DNA of 64,000 nt from Bacteroidia bacterium (lineage in GTDB: Bacteria > Bacteroidota > Bacteroidia > Chitinophagales > UBA2359): positions 124,001 through 188,000 of the forward strand of contig JAUHXA010000005.1 in assembly GCA_030427245.1 (NCBI GenBank). Direction: 5' to 3'. A program made the position numbers and the translations under genes. The notes beneath the pieces are model-generated. The model had not been told where the DNA came from. It saw nothing but the letters and a program-made list of their open reading frames with translations, and did not search any database. Within the stretch, counting starts at the first letter, position 1. Every line of letters begins with the position of its first letter. Below, one piece after another: positions 48,663 through 58,180 of the stretch.

Positions 48663-49577
48663 ATGTCTAATTTTCAACTCTACAACAACAAAGGGCAAAC
48701 ACTGACCGAACGCAGCCTCGAACTGCCACCCTATTCCAAAATCGAAGGGATTGATGCGCCGAAAGGTTACATCGCTTCTCAGCCTTTGACAGATGCAGTG
48801 AATGTGGCATTGGCATTGGGGCAGCCTTTGTTGCTGACAGGAGAACCAGGCACAGGCAAAACCCAATTGGCGAGCAGCATTGCACACCAATTGGGTTTGC
48901 CCTTGTTGAAGTTTTATACCAAAACGACTTCAACGGCAAAAGACTTGTTCTATAGATATGATTCACTGCGGCATTTTCACGATGCTCAGTTAAAGGATAA
49001 AAAAGAAGTGGATACCAATGAATACATCGAGTTGAATGCTTTGGGACAGGCGATTGTCAATTCAGCAGATATGCGTTCGGTTGTGTTGATTGACGAAATA
49101 GACAAAGCCCCTCGCGATTTTCCAAATGATGTTTTGTACGAACTGGAAAACATGGCGTTCAAGATTCGAGAAACAGGAATGCAATACGCTACAAGGGAAG
49201 CAAATCGCCCGATTGTCATCATTACAAGTAACTCCGAAAAAAACTTACCTGATGCTTTTTTGCGACGTTGTATTTTTTACCACATTCCCTTTCCTGCTAC
49301 TGCTTTGTTGAAGCAAATTGTAAACAGCCGAGTGGCATTGAAAGAAGATTTTAGAAACGACATGTTGGATGCTGCGATTGAGCATTTTGAAGACTTGAGA
49401 GCCAAAAAACTTCGCAAAAAACCTGCTACTGCAGAATTGCTTTCATGGATTCATGTTTTGAATACCCTCAATATTCGTCCCAACTCAGATATTCCTGCTG
49501 AAATCAATCAACTCAAAATGACTTACACCATTTTGGCAAAAAATCAAGATGATTTGGAAGTGATGCGAGGTGATTGA
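48663..49577 (+). CDS. MoxR-type AAA+ ATPase
   Basis: A 304-residue AAA+ ATPase of the MoxR/dynein-like class. Walker A is GEPGTGKTQLASS (about residues 60-72), Walker B VVLIDEIDKA (about 140-149), sensor 1 VIITSNSEKNLPDAFLRRC, and the C-terminal lid has KLRKKPATAELLSWIHVL. The N-terminal 40 residues (LYNNKGQTLTERSLELPPYSKIEGIDAPKGYIASQPL) are not typical of MoxR and may bind a partner. MoxR proteins usually have a neighbouring vWA gene; here none is adjacent (the nearest is at 28060). It could act as a folding/assembly ATPase (inference). Confidence 0.85.
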   Translation: MSNFQLYNNKGQTLTERSLELPPYSKIEGIDAPKGYIASQPLTDAVNVALALGQPLLLTGEPGTGKTQLASSIAHQLGLPLLKFYTKTTSTAKDLFYRYDSLRHFHDAQLKDKKEVDTNEYIELNALGQAIVNSADMRSVVLIDEIDKAPRDFPNDVLYELENMAFKIRETGMQYATREANRPIVIITSNSEKNLPDAFLRRCIFYHIPFPATALLKQIVNSRVALKEDFRNDMLDAAIEHFEDLRAKKLRKKPATAELLSWIHVLNTLNIRPNSDIPAEINQLKMTYTILAKNQDDLEVMRGD

Positions 49578-49689
49578 ACTTTTTTGGAGTTGGCTGTGAG
49601 AGATTGTATAAAAGCATACTGAAAGTGTATGATGATAAACGGAATATAAATCCTTTACCATCATACAACTTTGTTATTACACAATTTTA

Positions 49690-50061
49690 TTAGGATTGTT
49701 TAGCATTGATACACATAGTTGTATGTGGGACAAGCTTCAATCTTCTTTTGTCAATCAATTCGCCTGTCACTACACAAACGCCGTAAGTTTTATTCGCAAT
49801 CCGTCTCAAAGCATGTTCCAAACTGCGAATAAACTTTTGTTGTCTTTCCATAATTTGACTCAAATATTCCCGCTCACTATGAGTTGATCCGCTTTCAAAA
49901 TCGCCCAATTTAGAAGGATCGTTTTCCTCGTTCAATTCTATCAATTGCTCTTTGGCGTAAATCAATTCTTCTCTAGCTTTCTCAATTTTTGCCTCAATGA
50001 TTTCTTTAAATTCTGCTAAATCAGCATCACTGTAACGTACAAATTTTTTGTTGTTCTCCAT
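49690..50061 (-). CDS. DksA/TraR-type regulator with degenerate zinc finger
   Basis: A 123-residue protein with the DksA/TraR layout: N-terminal coiled coil (FKEIIEAKIEKAREELIYAKEQLIEL ... LSQIMERQQKFIRSLEHALRRI) with an acidic tip (NEENDPSKLGDFES), then a compact C-terminal region (NKTYGVCVVTGELIDKRRLKLVPHTTMCINAKQ). In the Zn-finger only one Cys of each pair is seen (GVCVVTG and TTMCINA), so the usual four-Cys site is incomplete, as in many Bacteroidota members. It would bind RNA polymerase secondary channel. No phage context. Confidence 0.82.
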   Translation of the reverse strand: MENNKKFVRYSDADLAEFKEIIEAKIEKAREELIYAKEQLIELNEENDPSKLGDFESGSTHSEREYLSQIMERQQKFIRSLEHALRRIANKTYGVCVVTGELIDKRRLKLVPHTTMCINAKQS

Positions 50062-50312
50062 TGTTTATTTAGGATTATGTTTTGTTTGATAATTGGTTTA
50101 TAGGTTATGGTGCATAAAAAAGTAAGTAAAAAATTTTGCCTTACTCACAGAATGATATTATAGACTATTTATTGTGTTTTGGTCACAATTTTTATACCTA
50201 AAAAAAACATCCTTTTTTTTCAATAAAAATAGTGACCGATCTCAAAATCGGTGTCTATAATTCAAATTCAAAACAACGGCTTGTATTACTTAAACTCAAA
50301 TACTTTACAACT

Positions 50313-50756
50313 ATGCAATACGGAGAAGAAAATTATTACGACAAAGAAGAATTGGAGCAATACAATATTCACGCTCCTGCTACAAGTGTTAGTCAGAAAT
50401 ATGAAGAAGATGATTACGACTATATGGATGATGAGAATACAGATACTACTTCTGATTCCGAAGTCCTTATACCTTCAATGGACACAGTAGAAGAAGTGTT
50501 TGTCTCTACCAATGAAACCTGTTTTGAGGTGCATATTGCGGTGAAGAATATCGCAAAGAAAAACATCCGAATCAACACAGATAAGCACAATCTAAATGTT
50601 AACATCACTCCAAAAGCAGGAATGAAAGGTTTGGCTGGGTTTAGTCATGCGTTCCGACTTCCTCTAAATGCCAATGCTAGAAGTGTCTCGACAAGATATA
50701 GTAAAGGGTACTTGGTGGTGAGTGTACAGTTGAAAAAAGGAGAACATAGAATTTAG
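50313..50756 (+). CDS. Small heat-shock (Hsp20/alpha-crystallin-like) domain protein
   Basis: A 147-residue protein, with a start at 50313 (MQYGEENYYDKEELEQYNIH) preferred over an in-frame ATG 27 codons earlier. The N-terminal half is acidic and Tyr-rich (KYEEDDYDYMDDENTD). The C-terminal 80 residues fit the alpha-crystallin beta-sandwich (TCFEVHIAVKNIAKKNIRINTDKHNLNVNITPK; FSHAFRLPLNANARSVSTRYSKGYLVVSVQLKKGE). Such proteins are usually ATP-independent chaperones; the N-terminal acidic region is unlike canonical IbpA, and the A/B-loop motifs are weak. The call is therefore moderate. Confidence 0.7.
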   Translation: MQYGEENYYDKEELEQYNIHAPATSVSQKYEEDDYDYMDDENTDTTSDSEVLIPSMDTVEEVFVSTNETCFEVHIAVKNIAKKNIRINTDKHNLNVNITPKAGMKGLAGFSHAFRLPLNANARSVSTRYSKGYLVVSVQLKKGEHRI

Positions 50757-50823
50757 GGGTTTACAATTGATGAGATAGTATTTTTCATATTTTCTCCATT
50801 TGCATGGACTGCAAATTAATGAA

Positions 50824-50886
50824 AAAAAAAGCCGCCTTTGAATCAAGTGTCAATTAAACACATATTCAAAGGCGGCTTTTTTATTT
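50824..50886. terminator. Bidirectional terminator between the Hsp20-like and T9SS genes
   Basis: Arms AAAAAGCCGCCTTTGAAT and ATTCAAAGGCGGCTTTTT with an 18-base loop, T-rich on both sides (ends with TTTTTTATTTTTT on the plus strand, AAAAAAAAA at left = T run on the minus strand). It stops both convergent genes (stops at 50756 and 50896). Confidence 0.92.
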
Positions 50887-50895
50887 TTTAAAATT

Positions 50896-53800
50896 TTATT
50901 CTACCACTACCTTCCGTACCTGTTGTCCATATTCTGTCTGCATTCGTACAAAATACAATCCACTTGAAATGGTCTCTACATCCCATTCAAATTCGTGAAC
51001 CCCATTTTGAAGTTCACCTTGCTGCAATGTTTTTACCCTCCGTCCACTGATATCCAAAACCTCCAAAAGAGTGAGACCACTTTTCGGTAAGTATACTTCA
51101 ATATGGCTCGTATTTCCCTTCTGCAAGAAATTAGGCCTAATATCCATTTGCAGCAGATTCGGCAAGTTGATAGGGTCAATATCGTCCAGGATACAGTCAG
51201 GAACTTCAATAGCTGGAAAAAGCATCTCCCCACAACCTTCATTTGATACATTGAAAGGGAGTGTGATGTCCATGCTTCCTGCCGGTAAGTCGCTTATAGT
51301 AGAAGGAGTAACCACATCGTTTTGACAAACAGGAACAACTACATAGCTACAAACTCCATCCGCATTTTCGACCAAATCTACCATAGGAGCTTGAGGAGCA
51401 GGATACAAATTCACGATATGTGTACCTCCTGCAATTTCCACACTGCCATCTACTTGACAACCAATCGTTAGATTGAAAATCACCGCTTGGGCATTGCAGC
51501 CATCGCCACTGTAAATCAACGGATCAGAAGGATTTGGGAACCAATTGATAGTCGCTCTTTCAGCTAAGTCCACACTTGACAAAATGGTTTCATCACTCGG
51601 CACATTTGGAGAGTCACCATCACAAAGACTTTCAGTGGTATTGAAGACACCTGCGCTTGTGGGACATATAGCTGGGCAAGCAGGAATGGTAACATCAAAG
51701 AAAGTCAAGCCAGTACAGGCTTCATTGGTCACTTTGATGATTTGTACCAATTCGCCAGAACCTGCAACTTGGTCTTCAATAACAGCAGGATCCATAATGT
51801 CGTTTTCACAATTCGGAATCAGTTCATAACGACAAACTTCTGTGGCAGAAATCAAATTGACTGTTGGAGCTTGTGGACTGGGATATAGAAAAACGGTGTG
51901 TGTACCACCATTAAGAACAATATCCAAATTATCAGAGCAACGAATTCTTAATTCAAAGTCCAGTCGTTGAGGAGTACAGCCATCACCTTCATAAACCAAA
52001 GGCACGATGGGATTGATTGACCATTCGATAATCGCATTGGTTGGGTCGTCCAGACTCGCCAATATATCTCCATCACTTGGCACATTTGCCAAACCCATTT
52101 CACAGATACTTTCCGAGCCATTGAAGTCACCTATGCTTGAAGGACAGATAGGAACGATTTCGGGACAATCAGGAACTGGAACATTGTCAAAAGTCAATTC
52201 AGAACAACCTTCATTTGCTACTGTAAAACTTTCAGTTGCACCTGTAGTGCCAGGATTTTGGTCGCTGATGATGGAAGGAGTAACCATATCATTGGGGCAG
52301 TTGGGAACAACAGTATAACTGCAAATTTCGGGATTGCTAAATACAATGGAAGGAGCTTCTGGAATGGGATAAATAGTCACGCTGAATGTGCCTGCTTCAA
52401 TGCTCACCGATTCGTCTTCACTACAAAGAATGGTCAAGGTGAGTTCAACAGTTTGCGGCTCACAGCCATCCCCACTATATACCAAAGGTGCACTTGGATC
52501 AGTCGACCAAACGATAACCGCATTGGTCGCGTCATCCAAGCTATTGAGAATCGTTTCGTCATTGGGAACAGTTGGTCTATCACCATCACAAACATCCTCA
52601 CTTGCAGAAAAATCTCCTACCATAGTTGGGCATTGAGGTAGAGGATTACAAGCATCTTCACTTTCCGCCAAGAATTGAATTTGCACCGTTTCGCCCCAAT
52701 CAAAACAGTTGTCGTCCAAAGTAAAATTGTTGGTGCCTTCGTCAAAATGGATGTAGGTAACAGGCGTAAACCACAGCATAGAAACACCAAAGTCATAAGG
52801 GTCTAAACCAGAAGAAGTTCCGATGACCGTAGTAGCGAAGTTTGCACCATTTCCAGGAATGGCAGCACCCGTAAATCCCTCGCCTTCAAAAGGAGAACCG
52901 TCACCAGGATTGCTCGTAGAAATTACCCAACCCACTACAGGATTGTCGCCTTCATTGACACCCAAATCCAATGTTGCAGCATTGACACTTAGTTCATGAT
53001 TTTCTTCGACACACAGAGCAACGGTCAATTCCAAATTGTCCGCTACTTCTACATTGGCATCGCAGGGAGGAGGACAATCTCCTTCACCATCCGCCAAAAA
53101 ACTGACTGTAACGGCTTCTCCCCAATCAAAACAATCTTGGTCTAAAAATAAAGGGGGAGTGGCATTCGAATCAAAATTGATGAAGGTTATTGGCACAAAA
53201 CTAATAGCATCAACATTGAAGCCAAATGGGTCTAAACCATTACTTGTGCCAGTGATGGTTATACCTGTTGTTGTTGCATCACCTGCAATCAACCCACCTG
53301 TATAATTGGGATCATCAAAAGGGTTTCCTTCTGCTGCTACACCCGTAATAATGGCCCATCCAACAACAGGATTATCACCCGCATCATTTCCAAAATCCAC
53401 CGTATTGACATCTGCCAAAAGCATCACACTTTCATCCGAACAGAGGCTAATGTCTTCAATTTGGTCGCTTAAATCCACATTTGCTGTACAATCAGTCGGG
53501 CAATCTCCTATTCCATTGGCTAAGAAATCAATTTGAACTGCTGTTCCCCAATCAAAACACTCAAAATCAAGAGTGAAAGCTTGTGCTTCGGCATCATAAT
53601 CAACGAAGGTAATGGGTGAAACCCAAATAGTGGACACACCCAATTCGTAAGGGTCTAATCCGTCAACTGTTCCTTCAATAGTGGTAATAGTTGTAGTAGG
53701 ATTTCCTGCCAATACAATATCTGTATATCCTTCTGCCAATAACGGAGAAGCATCTCCAGGGTTTGTTGTGCTGATGCCCCATCCAACCACAGGATTTTCA

Positions 53801-54555
53801 CCCACTCCAGGTCCAAAACTCAAAGTCGTTACATCTGCCACCAAACTGAGACCTTCATCCGAACAAAGCTCTACCATTGTAGGAGCATTAGGGACCAACT
53901 CTACATTTGCAGGAGAATTGGTGACCGTAGGTAAAATATCTAATTCATTGAAGGTTCCTTGATTGTGGCGAGGCGTGTCGTCATTTTTATTAACTTCCGT
54001 AAAGTCTGCACCAAAAGCCAATTGAGTACTTTCTGTATCATCAACTATTTCAAAACAAACCAAACCAATACTTCGCCAATTGCTACCAACAGTCGGACAG
54101 CCTTGATTCGGTAATTCCATAATTGCAGTTACATTTGCCTCCCCTGTGAAGTTATCCGCAAAAAAAGCAGGTTCCATATAGGCTGCATTTCCTCCCGCAC
54201 ACACATTTGTATGATTGAAGTTGATGGATTGATAAGTCGGATTGCTTATTGAGTTGTTATTGAATGTGAAGTAAAAAGTATAAGAACCAATCGAAAAACT
54301 CTCTACATCCGAAGCCGATTTTATTTGCATCTGCACACAATAGTCCACATTGGTAGAACCGCATCCTGGTACAAATTCTTCAAATCGAAGGTCGTAAGTG
54401 CCTACTTCAACAGGAGTCTGAGCCAACAGTTGAGGGGCTAAAAATCCGCCAAAAACCATTGCAAATACGATTTGTAAAAACGAAAAACGCAAGTATCGAA
54501 AAAGGTAAGATGGTATGGAAGCCTTTGAAAAGGAAAAGGTAGAACTGTAATTCAT
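50896..54555 (-). CDS. T9SS-secreted modular surface protein with repeated domains
   Basis: A 1219-residue exported protein. Signal peptide (residues about 22-46, ending PQLLAQ), an N-terminal domain (50-210), then three A-type modules (about 228-356, 368-498, 511-640) with the strings 'NPVVGW', 'GLDPY/F', 'CFDWG...FLA.G..DC', and three B-type modules (about 641-1125, each about 160 residues) with 'CP...GDF..SE..CD...P..P.D..IL.S.D', 'Y.GDGC', 'LYP.P.AP'. The last 70 residues are the sorting domain (IEVYLPKSGLTLLEVLDISGRRVKTL ... GLYFVRMQTEYGQQVRKVVVE). It contains many Asp/Glu, fitting Ca-binding Ig/cadherin-like folds (inference). No catalytic motif was seen. Confidence 0.87.
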   Translation of the reverse strand: MNYSSTFSFSKASIPSYLFRYLRFSFLQIVFAMVFGGFLAPQLLAQTPVEVGTYDLRFEEFVPGCGSTNVDYCVQMQIKSASDVESFSIGSYTFYFTFNNNSISNPTYQSINFNHTNVCAGGNAAYMEPAFFADNFTGEANVTAIMELPNQGCPTVGSNWRSIGLVCFEIVDDTESTQLAFGADFTEVNKNDDTPRHNQGTFNELDILPTVTNSPANVELVPNAPTMVELCSDEGLSLVADVTTLSFGPGVGENPVVGWGISTTNPGDASPLLAEGYTDIVLAGNPTTTITTIEGTVDGLDPYELGVSTIWVSPITFVDYDAEAQAFTLDFECFDWGTAVQIDFLANGIGDCPTDCTANVDLSDQIEDISLCSDESVMLLADVNTVDFGNDAGDNPVVGWAIITGVAAEGNPFDDPNYTGGLIAGDATTTGITITGTSNGLDPFGFNVDAISFVPITFINFDSNATPPLFLDQDCFDWGEAVTVSFLADGEGDCPPPCDANVEVADNLELTVALCVEENHELSVNAATLDLGVNEGDNPVVGWVISTSNPGDGSPFEGEGFTGAAIPGNGANFATTVIGTSSGLDPYDFGVSMLWFTPVTYIHFDEGTNNFTLDDNCFDWGETVQIQFLAESEDACNPLPQCPTMVGDFSASEDVCDGDRPTVPNDETILNSLDDATNAVIVWSTDPSAPLVYSGDGCEPQTVELTLTILCSEDESVSIEAGTFSVTIYPIPEAPSIVFSNPEICSYTVVPNCPNDMVTPSIISDQNPGTTGATESFTVANEGCSELTFDNVPVPDCPEIVPICPSSIGDFNGSESICEMGLANVPSDGDILASLDDPTNAIIEWSINPIVPLVYEGDGCTPQRLDFELRIRCSDNLDIVLNGGTHTVFLYPSPQAPTVNLISATEVCRYELIPNCENDIMDPAVIEDQVAGSGELVQIIKVTNEACTGLTFFDVTIPACPAICPTSAGVFNTTESLCDGDSPNVPSDETILSSVDLAERATINWFPNPSDPLIYSGDGCNAQAVIFNLTIGCQVDGSVEIAGGTHIVNLYPAPQAPMVDLVENADGVCSYVVVPVCQNDVVTPSTISDLPAGSMDITLPFNVSNEGCGEMLFPAIEVPDCILDDIDPINLPNLLQMDIRPNFLQKGNTSHIEVYLPKSGLTLLEVLDISGRRVKTLQQGELQNGVHEFEWDVETISSGLYFVRMQTEYGQQVRKVVVE
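51181..52635 (-). repeat. Three tandem B modules in the T9SS gene
   Basis: Three copies of about 480 bases encode modules starting with CP(T/S), each with the strings Y(S/E)GDGC and LYP(I/S/A)P(E/Q)AP. They follow the A modules directly; boundaries are approximate. Confidence 0.7.
52636..53874 (-). repeat. Three tandem A modules in the T9SS gene
   Basis: Three copies of about 390 bases (53488-53874, 53062-53454, 52636-53025) encode the A-type modules with the shared strings NPVVGW and CFDWG, with moderate divergence at DNA level. Confidence 0.7.
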
Positions 54556-54726
54556 ATTTTGCGGTATTTGAAGAAAGTATTTGGAAATGACAAAGTGATA
54601 TTAAGATTTTTTAGGTCTTAACACAATTTTTTATCCTGTTCTCATTGATATATCTTGTGATGAAATAAAAGGTAACTGAACCAAAAATGAACGATATAAA
54701 CTCACTCAGGTTTATAAATTTGCCAA

Positions 54727-56382
54727 TTATTCTTTCCACTTCAAATAAGTCTGAATCAGACCGTTTGTAGAAGAATCGTGTTGGTCAATTTTTTTATCAG
54801 ATTTCAGTTCATTCAAAATCTTATTCGCCAGTTTTTTACCCAATTCTACACCCCATTGATCGAAACTAAAGACATTGTAAACAACTCCTTGAACAAAAAT
54901 TTTGTGTTCATACAAAGCTATCAGGCTGCCCAGGTTTTGAGGTGTGATTTTTTTGATTAAAATAGAATTGGTCGGGTGATTTCCTTCAAAAACCTTGAAA
55001 GGGGTGAGTTTTTTGATTTCGGCTGCCGACATATTCGCTTCCTTCAATTCTTTCACAACAGTTGCTTCGTCTTTGCCACACATCAATGCTTCTGTCTGTG
55101 CAAAAAAGTTGGACAATAGTTTTTCGTGATGATCCCCTTCAGGATTGTGACTTTGAGCAGGCGCAATGAAATCACAGGGAATCAACTTTGTACCTTGATG
55201 AATCAATTGGTAAAAAGCATGTTGCCCATTCGTTCCAGGTTCGCCCCACAAGATTTGCCCCGTTTGATAATTCACACGCTTACCGCTTCGGTCAATGGAT
55301 TTGCCGTTGCTTTCCATGTCAACTTGCTGAAAATGAGCTGCAAAACGATGTAAATATTGGTCGTAAGGCAAAATAGCGTATGTTTCAGCCCCAAAAAAAT
55401 TGTTGTACCACACACCCAGCATAGCCAAGATGACTGGCAAGTTTTCTCCAAAAGGTGTGTGTCGAAAGTGTTCATCCATTTGGTGTGCGCCCTCCAACAA
55501 TTCTTCAAAACGCTCGAAACCAATGCTGCAGGCGATGGACAATCCGATAGCAGACCAAAGTGAATAGCGTCCACCGACCCAATCCCAAAAGGCGAACATA
55601 TTGTCTGTATTGATGCCAAATTCACCCACCGATTTTTTGTTGGTCGAAACAGCCACAAAATGTTTGGCAATGGCCTTCAAATCACTGCTTGATTCTCTCA
55701 AGAACCAAAGTCGAGCGGTATTGGCGTTGGTCATCGTTTCTTGAGTCGTAAAAGTCTTAGAAGCAATGATGAAAAGTGTGGATTCGTGGTTCAAATTTTT
55801 TAGAGTTTCGACCATATGTGTACCGTCTACATTCGATACAAAATGCACCTTCAAATCAGGATGTTGGTAATGCTTCAATGCCTCTACGACCATCAACGGG
55901 CCTAAATCAGAACCTCCAATGCCAATATTAACAATGTCCGTAATGCGTTTGTTGGTACATCCTCGCCATCTACCATCTCGAACCTTATCCGTAAAGGATT
56001 TCATTTGCTGCAATACCTCGTTGATAGCAGGCATCACATCCTCGCCATTCACTTCAACGGGACTGTTTTTTCGATTTCGTAAAGCAGTATGCAGGACAGC
56101 TCGACCTTCTGTTTCGTTGATAATTTGGCCTGTAAACATTTGCTCAATAGAATCTTTTAGATGGAGTTCTTTGGCTAGAGCATTGAACAAATGAAGCGTA
56201 TCAACAGTGATGTGGTTTTTGGAGTAGTCGAACAAAAAGTCTTGCCATTTAATCGAAAAATCATCAAACCTTTTGGAGTCTGCGATGAATAAGTCGTGAA
56301 TATTCAAATCTTTTATTTGGTCATAATGAGCCTGTAGTTTCTTCCAAGTTTTGGTTCGAGTAGGGTCTTTTTTTTGAAGCAT
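54727..56382 (-). CDS. pgi: Glucose-6-phosphate isomerase
   Basis: Interconverts glucose-6-phosphate and fructose-6-phosphate. The 551-residue protein has the family blocks: [19 protein letters not shown] (about 153-171), [32 protein letters not shown], the signature region [24 protein letters not shown], and the second signature [18 protein letters not shown] with catalytic residues (Glu, His), then [19 protein letters not shown]. Length matches the longer PGI type. It is convergent to no gene; the T9SS gene lies 171 bases downstream on the same strand. It completes the upper glycolytic link with gnd and tpiA. Confidence 0.97.
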   Translation of the reverse strand: MLQKKDPTRTKTWKKLQAHYDQIKDLNIHDLFIADSKRFDDFSIKWQDFLFDYSKNHITVDTLHLFNALAKELHLKDSIEQMFTGQIINETEGRAVLHTALRNRKNSPVEVNGEDVMPAINEVLQQMKSFTDKVRDGRWRGCTNKRITDIVNIGIGGSDLGPLMVVEALKHYQHPDLKVHFVSNVDGTHMVETLKNLNHESTLFIIASKTFTTQETMTNANTARLWFLRESSSDLKAIAKHFVAVSTNKKSVGEFGINTDNMFAFWDWVGGRYSLWSAIGLSIACSIGFERFEELLEGAHQMDEHFRHTPFGENLPVILAMLGVWYNNFFGAETYAILPYDQYLHRFAAHFQQVDMESNGKSIDRSGKRVNYQTGQILWGEPGTNGQHAFYQLIHQGTKLIPCDFIAPAQSHNPEGDHHEKLLSNFFAQTEALMCGKDEATVVKELKEANMSAAEIKKLTPFKVFEGNHPTNSILIKKITPQNLGSLIALYEHKIFVQGVVYNVFSFDQWGVELGKKLANKILNELKSDKKIDQHDSSTNGLIQTYLKWKE

Positions 56383-56538
56383 GGTATGTAAATTGATAAT
56401 TGTATATTTGGTAATAAAAGCGAAAAATACTACTTTATTGAAAAAATTGTATTTTTTTTGTACTATTTTTCTTCAATGATATGAATACAAGTAGAATGGA
56501 TTTTATTCTGTTCACCAAAATAATAAATAAAAAACTCT

Positions 56539-57468
56539 ATGCGAATTGTTTTTATGGGTACGCCTGACTTTGCCGTACCATCCTTGGATATTTTACTTCA
56601 AAATGGCTACGATATAGTCGGTGTGATTACTGCGACTGATAAAAGGGCAGGAAGAGGGAATAAGTTGCAGCAATCGGCGGTAAAAAAATATGCCTTGGAA
56701 AAAGGCTTGAATATTTTGCAGCCCAAAAATCTGAAAAATGCGGACTTTCAAGCAGAATTGGCTGCATTGAAGGCGGAACTACAAGTAGTTGTGGCTTTTA
56801 GGATGTTGCCTGCTGCTGTTTTTGAAATGCCACCCAAAGGAACTATTAATTTACATGGTTCGTTGCTACCGCAGTATCGTGGTGCTGCCCCTATCAATTG
56901 GGCGGTCATCAATGGTGAAACAGAATCAGGAGTAACCACTTTTTTTATTGAACAGAAAATTGATACAGGTGAAATCATTTACCAAGCCAAAGTGCCGATT
57001 GCAGAAACGGATACTGCGGGAGATTTGCACGATGCCTTGCAGGAAGTGGGGGCGAAACTGCTTTTGAAAACGGTGAATGCGATTCGAGACGGAAACCATC
57101 CTAAAACAAAACAAATCCTTGAAGGTGAACCCAAAAAAGCTCCAAAAATCTTCAAAGAGCATTGTGAAATCAATTGGCAACAGCCGACAGAAACGATTTA
57201 CAACTTCATACGAGGTATGAGCCCTTATCCTACTGCTTTTGCATATTTAGACGGCAAGTCATTGAAGATATTTAGTAGTGCCAAAATTATTGGAGAGCAT
57301 GACTATGAGGCAGGTATTTGGGTTTCGGATGGTAAAACATTTTTGCGAGCAGCTACTACAGACGGTTTCATTGATTTGAAGGAAATTCAATTGCAGGGTA
57401 AAAAACGAATGATGGTGGATGCTTTTTTGAGAGGATATCACTTAGGGGATGATTGTGTAAAAGTGTAA
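56539..57468 (+). CDS. fmt: Methionyl-tRNA formyltransferase
   Basis: Formylates Met-tRNA(fMet) for translation initiation. The 309-residue protein has MRIVFMGTPDFAVPSLDIL at the start, the 10-formyl-THF-binding/catalytic segment INLHGSLLPQYRGAAPINWAVINGETESGVTTFFIEQKIDTGEI (with the Asn-His-Asp type residues of the family: N, H and D visible), and the C-terminal OB-fold-like domain (PTAFAYLDGKSLKIFSSAKI). Length is normal. It is divergent from pgi. Confidence 0.96.
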   Translation: MRIVFMGTPDFAVPSLDILLQNGYDIVGVITATDKRAGRGNKLQQSAVKKYALEKGLNILQPKNLKNADFQAELAALKAELQVVVAFRMLPAAVFEMPPKGTINLHGSLLPQYRGAAPINWAVINGETESGVTTFFIEQKIDTGEIIYQAKVPIAETDTAGDLHDALQEVGAKLLLKTVNAIRDGNHPKTKQILEGEPKKAPKIFKEHCEINWQQPTETIYNFIRGMSPYPTAFAYLDGKSLKIFSSAKIIGEHDYEAGIWVSDGKTFLRAATTDGFIDLKEIQLQGKKRMMVDAFLRGYHLGDDCVKV

Positions 57469-57540
57469 TGTAAGCATAATACTAAAATAAGATTCTCTGT
57501 TTCAAAATCCTACAACCCTGGAATTATTATAATGGCATAA

Positions 57541-58029
57541 ATGAAACTATTTGCAATTGTTATTTTATTGGTTTCCTCATCGGCACTTCTGGCCTCCTTT
57601 TATTCGATGCGTGCATTGAAGAAAATGGGCTTATTAAATAAGGAGTACTGGAAGCACAAAGGTTTGAAAAACAGTTTCGCTTACCTGCTTTGGGTGTCTT
57701 TGTGGCTGGGTAGTGTGGGCTTGTTGATGAAGGAAACTTGGGGAAAATTGTTGGTTGAGATTGGCTTGGTGATGTTCATTTTGTTTGTCGTGATTCAAGG
57801 AATCTTCAAAATCATAGGGTTGTTGAAAGTGGGATTTGCCACACAGGAAACAACAATAGATGTAGAAGAGGACATGGAGTATGAACACAATGAAAATAAG
57901 GGAGTTGAGGATCCTTTTATGAAGAACTACATCATCAAAGGCATTGTGGTCAGTGTGATAATGATGGTTTTGTTGGGGGGCTTGGCTTATTGGGCTTTGA
58001 TATTTTTGCAGAGTTTTACCCAGCTTTAA
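57541..58029 (+). CDS. Unknown inner membrane protein
   Basis: A 162-residue protein with four hydrophobic segments: about 1-22 (LFAIVILLVSSSALLASFYSM), 46-63 (FAYLLWVSLWLGSVGLLM), 70-95 (LLVEIGLVMFILFVVIQGIFKIIGLL) and 131-157 (IIKGIVVSVIMMVLLGGLAYWALIFL), with a hydrophilic acidic loop (TIDVEEDMEYEHNENKG) between the last two. No family is recognised. It lies 72 bases after fmt and 151 bases before exbB, with all on the plus strand, but an operon is not evident. Confidence 0.55.
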   Translation: MKLFAIVILLVSSSALLASFYSMRALKKMGLLNKEYWKHKGLKNSFAYLLWVSLWLGSVGLLMKETWGKLLVEIGLVMFILFVVIQGIFKIIGLLKVGFATQETTIDVEEDMEYEHNENKGVEDPFMKNYIIKGIVVSVIMMVLLGGLAYWALIFLQSFTQL

Positions 58030-58180
58030 ACCTCAAACACATTTTAATATTCTAAAAAATAATCTTCTTTGACAATCTAATACCATGAAAAAGAGTTTTA
58101 AATTTGTCAAACCGATGCAAAATTTTGTATCTTTCAACCATTTATAACTACGAAAACCTTTTAAACACATAACTAATCCG

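Noticed and set aside
58084-58146. Twenty-codon ORF (MKKSFKF...) before exbB
   Set aside because: A near-perfect -7 box (TATCTTTC) for exbB lies inside it, so it is probably promoter DNA.
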